Of a stretch of DNA of 64,000 nt, positions 16,387-24,053 are shown piece after piece (the first letter of the stretch is position 1; every line of letters begins with the position of its first letter). The translations under genes and the position numbers were made by a program. Source of the DNA: Phycicoccus sp. Soil748 (GTDB taxonomy: Bacteria > Actinomycetota > Actinomycetes > Actinomycetales > Dermatophilaceae); assembly GCF_001428025.1 (NCBI RefSeq), contig NZ_LMSC01000012.1:449192-513191 (forward strand), read 5' to 3'. The notes below the pieces were generated by a model that saw nothing but the letters and a program-made list of their open reading frames with translations, was not told where the DNA came from and made no database searches.

Positions 16387-17889
16387 TCAGTTGCCGGTGA
16401 GCTTCTCGCGCAGAGCGGCCAGGGCCTCGTCGGAGGCCAGGGTGCCCTCGGAGACCGGGGCGGCCGGACGGCTGCCGCTGCCCGAGTCGCTGTCGGACGC
16501 GGACGAGCCCGAGTCGGACGAGTAGGACGTCGCAGCGCCAGCGTTGGCCGCAGCCTCGGCGTCGGCCTTGGTGGCCTCCTCGACCTGGGCCTTGTGGGCC
16601 TCCCAGCGGGCGTGGGCCTCGGCGTACTGCTTCTCCCACTTCTCGCGCTGGGTCTCGTAGCCCTCGAGCCACTCGTTGGTCTCGGGGTCGAAGCCCTCGG
16701 GGTACTTGTAGTTGCCCTGCTCGTCGTACTCCGCGGCCATGCCGTAGAGGGTCGGGTCGAACTCGGCGACGGGCGCGCTGTCGTCGTTGGCCTGCTTGAG
16801 GCTCAGCGAGATCCGGCGACGCTCGAGGTCGATGTCGATGACCTTGACGAAGATGTCGGAACCGACCGTGACGACCTGCTCCGGCAGCTCCACGTGGCGC
16901 TCGGCCAGCTCGGAGATGTGGACCAGGCCCTCGATGCCGTCGTCGACGCGCACGAACGCACCGAACGGGACGAGCTTGGTGACCTTGCCCGGGACGACCT
17001 GACCGATCGCGTGGGTCCGGGCGAAGTGCTGCCACGGGTCCTCCTGAGTCGCCTTGAGCGACAGGGAGACACGCTCGCGGTCCATGTCGACGTCGAGGAC
17101 CTCGACGGTGACCTCCTGGCCCACCTCGACGACCTCGGACGGGTGGTCGATGTGCTTCCAGGACAGCTCGGAGACGTGGACGAGGCCGTCGACCCCGCCG
17201 AGGTCCACGAACGCACCGAAGTTGACGATCGAGGACACGACGCCGGAGCGGACCTGCCCCTTCTGGAGCTCCTTGAGGAACGTGGTGCGGACCTCGGACT
17301 GCGTCTGCTCGAGCCAGGCGCGGCGCGACAGGACCACGTTGTTGCGGTTCTTGTCGAGCTCGATGATCTTGGCCTCGATCTCCTTGCCCACGTAGGGCTG
17401 GAGGTCGCGGACGCGACGCATCTCGACGAGGGACGCGGGGAGGAAGCCACGCAGGCCGATGTCGAGGATGAGACCACCCTTGACGACCTCGATGACGGTG
17501 CCGGTGACGACGCCGTCCTCTTCCTTGATCTTCTCGATCGTGCCCCAGGCGCGCTCGTACTGCGCACGCTTCTTGGACAGGATCAGACGACCTTCCTTGT
17601 CCTCCTTCTGAAGGACCAGGGCCTCGACCTCGTCGCCGACGCTGACGACCTCAGAGGGGTCGACGTCGTGCTTGATGGAGAGCTCGCGCGAGGGGATGAC
17701 ACCCTCGGTCTTGTAGCCGATGTCGAGCAGGACCTCGTCCCGGTCGACCTTGACGATGCGACCCTCGACGATGTCGCCGTCGTTGAAGTCCTTGATGGTC
17801 GCGTCGATGGCGGCAAGGAGGTCTTCCTCAGAGCCAATGTCGTTGATGGCGATCTGAGGGGCGGTCTTCTCGACCGTGCTGGCAGTCAT
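16387..17889 (-). CDS. rpsA: 30S ribosomal protein S1
   Basis: The 500-aa protein has four S1 RNA-binding repeats at about 37-106, 124-190, 210-280 and 295-365, each with the G-x-V pattern (GDIVEGRIVKVDRDEVLLDI; GGVDGLVHVSELSW; DDGIEGLVHISELA). The C-terminal 130 residues are acidic and Ser/Ala-rich without S1 motifs, typical of actinobacterial S1, which has fewer repeats than the six of E. coli. It brings mRNA to the 30S subunit. The ATG at 17889 is preceded by CGGAG about 11 nt upstream; the upstream in-frame extension lacks any support. A strong hairpin terminator follows. Confidence 0.97.
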   Translation of the reverse strand: MTASTVEKTAPQIAINDIGSEEDLLAAIDATIKDFNDGDIVEGRIVKVDRDEVLLDIGYKTEGVIPSRELSIKHDVDPSEVVSVGDEVEALVLQKEDKEGRLILSKKRAQYERAWGTIEKIKEEDGVVTGTVIEVVKGGLILDIGLRGFLPASLVEMRRVRDLQPYVGKEIEAKIIELDKNRNNVVLSRRAWLEQTQSEVRTTFLKELQKGQVRSGVVSSIVNFGAFVDLGGVDGLVHVSELSWKHIDHPSEVVEVGQEVTVEVLDVDMDRERVSLSLKATQEDPWQHFARTHAIGQVVPGKVTKLVPFGAFVRVDDGIEGLVHISELAERHVELPEQVVTVGSDIFVKVIDIDLERRRISLSLKQANDDSAPVAEFDPTLYGMAAEYDEQGNYKYPEGFDPETNEWLEGYETQREKWEKQYAEAHARWEAHKAQVEEATKADAEAAANAGAATSYSSDSGSSASDSDSGSGSRPAAPVSEGTLASDEALAALREKLTGN

Positions 17890-18045
17890 GTAGTAGGAAC
17901 TCCGATGATGGACAGTGAATAGAAGTGGGTGTTGTGTGCGCCCTAGGCGCCCCGCAGTCGGCGGCACGACGAAGCACGCACACGGAGGTGCTCCCCCACA
18001 CTACCGAGGCGGTCCCCGCACGGTCAAAACACGACAGGAGCAGCC

Positions 18046-18861
18046 GTGGACGAGTTTGCGCAGGTCAGCCGCCGCGAGGCCGGGGCGGACGAGACCGCGG
18101 CCGCGAACCGGTCCTGGTGGGACGCCGAGGCCGGTGGCTACTACGCCGAGCACGGCAGCTTCCTCGGCGACACCGAGCTCGTCTGGGGTCCCGAGGGCTG
18201 GCGCGAGGACGAGCTCACGCTGCTCGGTGACGTCGACGGCAAGGACGTCCTGGAGATCGGGGCCGGCGCCGGCCAGGGTGCGCGGTGGGTGGCCCGGCAC
18301 GGCGGGCGCGTCGTGGCCACGGACCTGTCCGCCGGAATGGTGCGCAAGGGCCTCGACCTCAACCTGAGGTCCAGCCCTGGAGGAGGCTCCGTGCCGGTCC
18401 CGTTCGCCCAGTGCGACGCGGTCGCGCTCCCCTTCGCCGACCACGCCTTCGACCTCGTGTTCACCGCGTACGGCGCCGTGCCCTTCGTGGCCGACACGGC
18501 CCTGCTCATGCGGGAGGTCGCGCGTGTCCTGCGCCCCGGGGGCCGGTTCGTCTTCTCCACGACCCACCCGGTGCGGTGGGCCTTCCCCGACGACCCCGGA
18601 CCTGACGGCCTGACGGCGACCCAGTCGTACTTCGACCGCACGCCGTACGTCGAGAGCGACTCCGACGGCGAGGCGACGTACGTCGAGCACCACCGAACGC
18701 TCGGGGAACGGGTGCGCGAGCTCGTCGGCGCGGGACTCTTCCTCGTCGACCTCGTCGAGCCGCCGTGGCCCGAGCGCAACGAGCAGTCCTGGGGTGGCTG
18801 GTCGCCGTTGCGGGGCCGGCTCCTCCCGGGCACGGCGATCTTCGTCTGCTACCGCCCCTGA
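18046..18861 (+). CDS. Class I SAM-dependent methyltransferase
   Basis: The 271-aa protein has motif I VLEIGAGAGQGARW (68-81), an acidic residue at the end of strand 2 (VVATDLSAGMV), motif III VARVLRPGGRFVFSTTHPV, and a methyltransferase type-11 core. The N-terminal ANRSWWDAEAGGYYAEHGSF is shared with actinobacterial proteins annotated only as methyltransferases. The acceptor is unknown. The start is GTG at 18046 with AGGAG 6 nt upstream. It diverges from rpsA and is followed by an MFS gene 124 bp downstream. It is not EgtD-like. Confidence 0.85.
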   Translation: MDEFAQVSRREAGADETAAANRSWWDAEAGGYYAEHGSFLGDTELVWGPEGWREDELTLLGDVDGKDVLEIGAGAGQGARWVARHGGRVVATDLSAGMVRKGLDLNLRSSPGGGSVPVPFAQCDAVALPFADHAFDLVFTAYGAVPFVADTALLMREVARVLRPGGRFVFSTTHPVRWAFPDDPGPDGLTATQSYFDRTPYVESDSDGEATYVEHHRTLGERVRELVGAGLFLVDLVEPPWPERNEQSWGGWSPLRGRLLPGTAIFVCYRP

Positions 18862-18985
18862 CCTGCCTCTTCGCCGGAAACAGGTGCGCTGCTCGACGTG
18901 CGAGTTGCCCCGGTTGGTTCTAGCGTCGATGCGGCGCTCCACCTGGCCGGTGGCGGCGCGACGTCGACTCAACGAGGAGGTACCT

Positions 18986-20494
18986 GTGGCGTCAGACGTC
19001 GAGACAGGACGCATCACCACCGACATCCCCGCGAGGCTGGACCGCCTCCCCTGGGCCCGGTGGCACTGGATGGTCGTCATCGGGCTGGGGACCGTGTGGA
19101 TCCTCGACGGGCTCGAGGTGACCATCGTCGGCTCCATGTCCGAGGCCCTCAAGCCCGCGAACACCGGGCTCGGCCTGAGCAGCTCCGACATCGGCCTCGC
19201 CGGGGCCGTCTACGTGGCAGGTGCCTGCATCGGGGCCCTGCTCTTCGGCCAGCTGACCGACCGCTTCGGCCGCAAGAAGCTCTTCCTGCTCACCCTCGGC
19301 GTCTACATCTTCGCCACGGTGCTCACGGCCTTCTCCCCCACCCCCCTCTGGTACTTCGTCGCCCGCTTCATCACCGGCATGGGCATCGGTGGCGAGTACG
19401 CAGCCATCAACTCGGCCATCGACGAGCTGATCCCCAAGAAGTACCGCGGGCGCGTGGACGTGGCCATCAACGGCTCCTTCTGGGTCGGCGCCGCGCTCGG
19501 CTCGCTGCTGACCATCCCGCTGCTCGACCCCAAGGTCCTCGACCCCGCGCTCGGCTGGCGCCTGGCCTTCGGCCTCGGCGCCGTGCTCGCCGTCGGCATC
19601 CTGGTCGTGCGGCGCCACGTCCCCGAGAGCCCGCGCTGGCTGTTCATCCACGGCCGCGAGGACGAGGGCGAGAAGATCGTCAAGGACATCGAGGGCACCG
19701 TCTCGGAGGAGACCGGTGGCAACCTGCCGTCCGTCGACGACGAGCCGATCACCATCCGCCAGCGCCGGACCATCTCCATCCCGGAGATCGCCAAGACGGT
19801 CTTCACGCTGTACCCCCGGCGCACCGTCCTCTGCTTCGCCCTGTTCGTCGGGCAGGCCTTCCTCTACAACGCGTTCTTCTTCACCTACGGCGACAGCCTG
19901 ACCACCTTCTTCGGGGTCAAGCAGACCGGCTGGTACATCGCGATCTTCGCCGTGAGCAACTTCGCCGGGGCCCTGCTCCTCAGCCCCCTGTTCGACACGG
20001 TCGGGCGCGTCCGGATGATCACGGGAACCTACATCCTGTCCGGCGTGCTGCTGGCGGTCGCCGGGTTCAGCCTCGGCGGGCTGAGCGCCGTGACGCTGAC
20101 GATCTTCGGTGTGGTGATCTTCTTCTTCGCCTCCGCCGGGGCCAGCGCCGCCTACCTGACGGCCAGCGAGGTCTTCCCGCTCGAGACGCGGGCCCTGTGC
20201 ATCGCGTTCTTCTACGCCATCGGGACCGCCGCCGGCGGCATCAGCGGACCGCTGCTGTTCGGCAAGCTCATCGACAACGCCTCGGCCTCCAAGGACATCA
20301 CCGGCCTCGCAGTCGGCTACTTCCTCGGAGCCGCCCTGATGATCCTGGGCGGCCTCGCGGAGGCGTTCCTCGGCGTCAAGGCCGAGGGCCAGTCGCTGGA
20401 GAGCATCGCCCAGCCGCTGACCGCGGACGAGGCGCAGGAGGAGGGCAGCAGCACGGACACCGGCCGCGCCCAGCCGTCCGCCTCCCCCGCCTGA
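18986..20494 (+). CDS. MFS metabolite:proton symporter
   Basis: The 502-aa protein with 12 membrane segments belongs to the sugar-porter/metabolite-symporter branch of MFS: DRFGRKKLFLL after helix 2, PESPRWLFIHGR after helix 6 and a second-half GRVRM motif. The central loop (about 215-275) is long, and the C-terminus is acidic and polar (TADEAQEEGSS). It probably imports an organic acid, aromatic acid or sugar with H+, but the substrate is unknown. The start is GTG at 18986 because GAGGAGG lies 5 nt upstream; no membrane segment lies before it. Confidence 0.88.
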   Translation: MASDVETGRITTDIPARLDRLPWARWHWMVVIGLGTVWILDGLEVTIVGSMSEALKPANTGLGLSSSDIGLAGAVYVAGACIGALLFGQLTDRFGRKKLFLLTLGVYIFATVLTAFSPTPLWYFVARFITGMGIGGEYAAINSAIDELIPKKYRGRVDVAINGSFWVGAALGSLLTIPLLDPKVLDPALGWRLAFGLGAVLAVGILVVRRHVPESPRWLFIHGREDEGEKIVKDIEGTVSEETGGNLPSVDDEPITIRQRRTISIPEIAKTVFTLYPRRTVLCFALFVGQAFLYNAFFFTYGDSLTTFFGVKQTGWYIAIFAVSNFAGALLLSPLFDTVGRVRMITGTYILSGVLLAVAGFSLGGLSAVTLTIFGVVIFFFASAGASAAYLTASEVFPLETRALCIAFFYAIGTAAGGISGPLLFGKLIDNASASKDITGLAVGYFLGAALMILGGLAEAFLGVKAEGQSLESIAQPLTADEAQEEGSSTDTGRAQPSASPA

Positions 20495-20533
20495 CCCGCA
20501 CGACCTGCAGGGCTCTTCGCCCAGACGCGACGA

Positions 20534-20563
20534 AGGGGGCGGTCCCGACCAGGACCGCCCCCT
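20534..20563. terminator. Bidirectional terminator between MFS and heptad-repeat gene
   Basis: AGGGGGCGGTCC (20534-20545) and GGACCGCCCCCT (20552-20563) form a perfect 12-bp stem with a 6-nt loop, 40 bp after the MFS stop and 50 bp beyond the stop of the convergent gene. Confidence 0.85.
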
Positions 20564-20613
20564 CGTTGCTGTGTGCCGTCGGGCCCAGGGCGTCAGCCCT
20601 GCACCCGTCGGCC

Positions 20614-23358
20614 TCAGATGAAGCGACGGCGCAGGAAGGCCGCACCACCCGCGAGGCCGAACGCGGCCACCGCACCGAGGCCGCGGCCGACGTTGCGGCC
20701 ACCCTCACCATCGGCACCGGCGAGCTCGTAGGAGTACGCCGTGTTGCCCACCGCGTCGGCCGGGGCGCCGTAGGCCATGCCCTCGGACTTGGCGCGCTCG
20801 GCACCAGCCACGATGAGGGCGTACTTCTGGCCGTAGTCCGCCGCAGTCGACTTGCCCGCCTCGACGAGCTTCTTGGTGCCCTCGTCGGACAGCTTCTGGG
20901 CGCCGTCCTTCAGCTTCGGCGCACCGCTGGCGGCCTGCGCGAGGCCGTCCTTGAGCTGGCCGGAACCGTCGGCCGCGTCGCCGAGGCCGCTGGAGAGCTG
21001 GTCGGCACCCGTCCGCAGGTCACCCGCACCGGCGTCGAGCTTGCCCGCGCCCTCCCGAGCCGTCCCGGTCCCGTCGGCAAGCTGGCCCGCACCGTCCGAG
21101 AGCTGCTTGGCGCCGTCGTCGAGCTGTCCCGCGCCTGCGGAGAGGTCACCGAGGCCCGAGTCGAGCTGCGCCGCGCCACCGGCAAGCTGGTCGGCACCGG
21201 CCGCCAGGTCGTCCGCTCCCGTGGACGCCTCACCGAGGACTCCGGAGAGGCTGTCCGCGATCCCGGCGACGAGCTGATCGATGCCCGCCGCGACCAGGCC
21301 CTGGACCTGATTGATGCCGCAGGGGTTCTTGGTGTTGGTCGGGTCATCCAGCTTGCAGTTCGGGTTGCTGATACCGAGCTTGACCTGGTCCAGCCCTCCG
21401 CTGATCTGGTCGAGGCCGTAGAGCAGCGTGCCGTCCGTGGACTTGTCACCCACACCGGCGACGAGCTCGTTCAGGGCGTACAGGGCGGTCTCACCCGGGA
21501 CGTCACGCGAGCCGATGTTGGCCAGGATCTGGTCGAGGCCGTACAGGGCCGTCTGGCCCGGGGTGGTGCGCGAGCCGAGCCCGGCGACCACCTTGGCCAG
21601 CGTGATCTTGGCAGTCACGGCGGCACCGGCCTTCGGGTCCGGAATCCCCGGTGCGCTGAAGAAGCTGGGCGCAATGACCGTGCACAGGTCGGTGGGGCTC
21701 GCCACGAAATGCGCGATATCCACCTGGCCGAGGGAGGTCAGCCCGTCCTGGTTGTTGGGGCACCCGAGCACGGCCTGCAGGTTCATCAGGCCCTGCTTGG
21801 CACCAGGGCTGGTCGCGCTGGCGTTGTCGAGCCCGGTGAGGATGCTCGTGAGCGCCTGCTTGGCCCCCGGCGTCGTCGCGCTGTTCTGGTCGAGCTTGTC
21901 GAGGAGCTGGTTGAGGACCTGCTTGACGCCACCGGGGTCCGTCGGGCCGAGCGCGCCCTTGGGGTGGTCGAGACCGGCCGTCATGGTCCCGGCGCCGTCC
22001 TGCATCTGGGCGATGCCCCAGAGGATCGTGCCGGTCTGCGATGCAGAACCGATGCCCTTCTGCACTGCGGTCAGGGCGTCCTTGAGCTGAGCGACGCCAT
22101 CCGCGACGTCCGGGTTCTCCGGCAGCTTGGCGACGCCGTCCTGGATGAGGGCGAGGCCGTCGGCCAGCTGCGCCGACCCGTCGGCGACCTGGTTGGCGCC
22201 GCCGGCCACCTGCGCCGAGCCGTCCTTCGCCTGCGCGGCGCCGGACTTGAGCTGGCCCGCACCCCCGGAGAGCGCCTTCGAGCCGTCGGCCAGCTTCTTG
22301 GCCCCGTCGTCGAGCTGGCCCACGCCACCGCTGAGCTGGCTGGTGCCGTCCTTGAGCTGGCCTGCACCGGCAGCGAGAGCCTTGGCGCCGGGCGCTGCCT
22401 GCCCGGCCAGGCCGGCGTTGAGCTGGTCGGCGCCGTCGCGCAGCTTGATGAGGCCGGCGAGCAGGTCGCCCGCGCCGTCACGCAGCTTGAGCAGGTTGGC
22501 GTCGATCTCGGTGGCACCGGCGGTCAGGGTCGAGCCGGTCTCGGCGCCACCCTTGTAGGACTCGGCGCCGCCCTTGAACGAGGGGCTGTCGAGGGGACTG
22601 ACCGGCAGGGCCGAGATGGAGGCCTTCGGCACGACGCCGTCCGAGATCTTCGCCTCGTAGCCGAAGGTCGCCGAGGGCTTCCCGATCGGCCCGAACAGGG
22701 TCATCGTGAACGACATCTTGGTGCCGCCACGACCGTCGCCGGCCATGTTCGCCTCGGCCGACTTCACGTCGGTGAAGGTCGAGGGCAGCACGGTGGTCAG
22801 CGACCCCACCATCGGGATGACGACGTCCTCGCTGGTCGACGTGGTCTTGCCGGTGCCGTCGTCGAACGAGACCGTCTGCGTCTGCCCGGTCATGTTGGTG
22901 ACGGTGTACTGCACCTTGAGGACCCCGCTGCGGCCGACGACGTCGCCGGGCTGCACGGTCTTGCCGTCGAGGGTGTAGGTGACGTCGACCTTGAGCGGCA
23001 GGCGCTTGGTGTAGTCGCTGACCGAGCGCAGGCGCTTCTCACCGTCGACGGTGTAGGTGCCCACCATGTTGCCGTTCTTGACCTCGAACCCGCCGAAGCC
23101 GTCGAGGTTGCGCAGCCCGTTGGTCTCCACCGGGTTGGACAGGTCCACCGTGCCCTTGCCCTGCATGGCCACCTGCTCGTACACGCGAGCCGTGTCGAGC
23201 TTGCCGCTGGCGTCGAGGTAGGCCTGGATGGTCTCGGTGTTCGACACCAGGACGTCACCGGACGAGGCGGCGAACGCGGGCCCGCAGACCAGCACCAGGG
23301 CGGCGGGCACCGCGAAGAACGCAGCTCCCGCGCCGACGGCCGTCTTCTTCTTCAGCAT
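20614..23358 (-). CDS. Exported heptad-repeat (YhgE/Pip- or EsaA-like) surface protein with C-terminal membrane anchor
   Basis: The 914-aa protein has a Sec signal peptide (cleavage expected after AFA, about residue 30), a beta-rich domain (about 32-260), two long tracts of 7-residue repeats of the form xxLxxGA (about 265-420 and 700-860, for example GQLKDGTSQLSGGVGQLDDG), and a middle region (about 430-690) with 20-28-residue repeats (TTPGQTALYGLDQILANIGS, then DVPGETALYALNELVAGVGD) and four cysteines. One C-terminal hydrophobic segment plus RRRF anchors it in the membrane. Repeats of this kind occur in YhgE/Pip and in EsaA/YueB, but the polytopic domains of those families are absent. The likely start is ATG at 23358 behind GGGGAG; GTG at 23361 is possible. 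It is coupled to the membrane-protein gene upstream. Function unknown. Confidence 0.85.
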   Translation of the reverse strand: MLKKKTAVGAGAAFFAVPAALVLVCGPAFAASSGDVLVSNTETIQAYLDASGKLDTARVYEQVAMQGKGTVDLSNPVETNGLRNLDGFGGFEVKNGNMVGTYTVDGEKRLRSVSDYTKRLPLKVDVTYTLDGKTVQPGDVVGRSGVLKVQYTVTNMTGQTQTVSFDDGTGKTTSTSEDVVIPMVGSLTTVLPSTFTDVKSAEANMAGDGRGGTKMSFTMTLFGPIGKPSATFGYEAKISDGVVPKASISALPVSPLDSPSFKGGAESYKGGAETGSTLTAGATEIDANLLKLRDGAGDLLAGLIKLRDGADQLNAGLAGQAAPGAKALAAGAGQLKDGTSQLSGGVGQLDDGAKKLADGSKALSGGAGQLKSGAAQAKDGSAQVAGGANQVADGSAQLADGLALIQDGVAKLPENPDVADGVAQLKDALTAVQKGIGSASQTGTILWGIAQMQDGAGTMTAGLDHPKGALGPTDPGGVKQVLNQLLDKLDQNSATTPGAKQALTSILTGLDNASATSPGAKQGLMNLQAVLGCPNNQDGLTSLGQVDIAHFVASPTDLCTVIAPSFFSAPGIPDPKAGAAVTAKITLAKVVAGLGSRTTPGQTALYGLDQILANIGSRDVPGETALYALNELVAGVGDKSTDGTLLYGLDQISGGLDQVKLGISNPNCKLDDPTNTKNPCGINQVQGLVAAGIDQLVAGIADSLSGVLGEASTGADDLAAGADQLAGGAAQLDSGLGDLSAGAGQLDDGAKQLSDGAGQLADGTGTAREGAGKLDAGAGDLRTGADQLSSGLGDAADGSGQLKDGLAQAASGAPKLKDGAQKLSDEGTKKLVEAGKSTAADYGQKYALIVAGAERAKSEGMAYGAPADAVGNTAYSYELAGADGEGGRNVGRGLGAVAAFGLAGGAAFLRRRFI

Positions 23359-23933
23359 CACTTGGTCTCCCCTGCGAAGAGGCCGTCGAGGCCTTCGGAC
23401 TCGTCACGTGCGGTGGTGGTGGTTGTGGCGGCGGCGGGTGCGGCGGCGCCCAGGCCCTCGGCCACCAGGGAGGTGGCGAGGTAGCCCAGGGCCACGGCGA
23501 ACAGCACCGTGGTGGCAGCGGTGGGCGCCTCCGCGAGGAACTGCGACGGCGCGTTGGTGTAGGTCTCCTCGTAGGCGCCGACGATGGCCGCCGCACCGAG
23601 GAGGCCGCTCCACAGCGGCAGGCGTCCGGCGCTCACCGAGCAGGCGACGGCGACGAGGGCCACGACGAGGAACGCCGCGGCCGCGCGGCCACCGGCCGAG
23701 TCGGGCAGCAGCGCCGCGCGCAGCGCGAAGCCGATCCAGGCCAGCACGAAACCGACGGCGAAGCCGCCCAGCTTGCCCAGCGCGGGGGAGTGCGGCACCA
23801 GGCCCAGCACACCGCCGAGGGCGGCTCCCATCAGGGCCACGTGCTGGAGGTCGAGCCCGAAGAGCTCCCCCAGACCGATGATCAAGGCCGCAAACACGGC
23901 CAGCACAAGCCCAGCGATCAGGCTCCGTCGCAT
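23358..23933 (-). CDS. Polytopic membrane protein paired with the heptad-repeat protein, unknown family
   Basis: The 191-aa protein has about six hydrophobic segments (residues 3-22, 29-45, 55-75, 84-102, 106-122, 137-160) and a polar, Thr-rich C-terminal tail. I do not recognise the family. The start is most likely ATG at 23933 behind GAGGTGG; GTG at 23939 would add two residues. Its stop overlaps the start of the heptad-repeat gene (TGATG), so the two are translated together, and the protein probably forms the membrane partner of that surface protein. A terminator-like hairpin sits only 14 nt upstream of the start (23948-23976). Confidence 0.75.
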   Translation of the reverse strand: MRRSLIAGLVLAVFAALIIGLGELFGLDLQHVALMGAALGGVLGLVPHSPALGKLGGFAVGFVLAWIGFALRAALLPDSAGGRAAAAFLVVALVAVACSVSAGRLPLWSGLLGAAAIVGAYEETYTNAPSQFLAEAPTAATTVLFAVALGYLATSLVAEGLGAAAPAAATTTTTARDESEGLDGLFAGETK

Positions 23934-23947
23934 GTCCACCTCACAGT

Positions 23948-23976
23948 AAAAGCACCCGACGTCCGTTGGCGGGTGC
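23948..23976 (-). terminator. polA terminator or leader attenuator of the membrane-protein gene
   Basis: On the minus strand GCACCCG and CGGGTGC form a perfect 7-bp stem with an 11-nt loop followed by TTTT, the classic intrinsic terminator layout. It lies 78 nt after the polA stop and 14 nt before the next start. It most simply ends polA transcripts, but a promoter located upstream of it would make it an attenuator. Confidence 0.65.
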
Positions 23977-24053
23977 GAATGGTTACCGAAGAGTAGAGGT
24001 GACAGGTGGCTACACGTGGTGCATTCGCGAAATTCGTGTATGGCGCGTCGTGC

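Noticed and set aside
17890-18045. A -10 (TATTCA at about 17916-17921) for rpsA
   Set aside because: I could not find a matching -35 at a sensible distance, so I do not list it.
18046-18861. Methyltransferase as the missing EgtD
   Set aside because: It is a type-11 methyltransferase of 271 aa without the EgtD fold signature and is far from the egt genes.
18898-23484. Very long open frame (1528 codons) on the plus strand across the MFS and heptad-repeat genes
   Set aside because: It is antisense or out of phase to genes with clear signal peptides, motifs and codon bias; such shadows are expected at about 70% G+C, and its product is Arg/Gly/His-rich nonsense.
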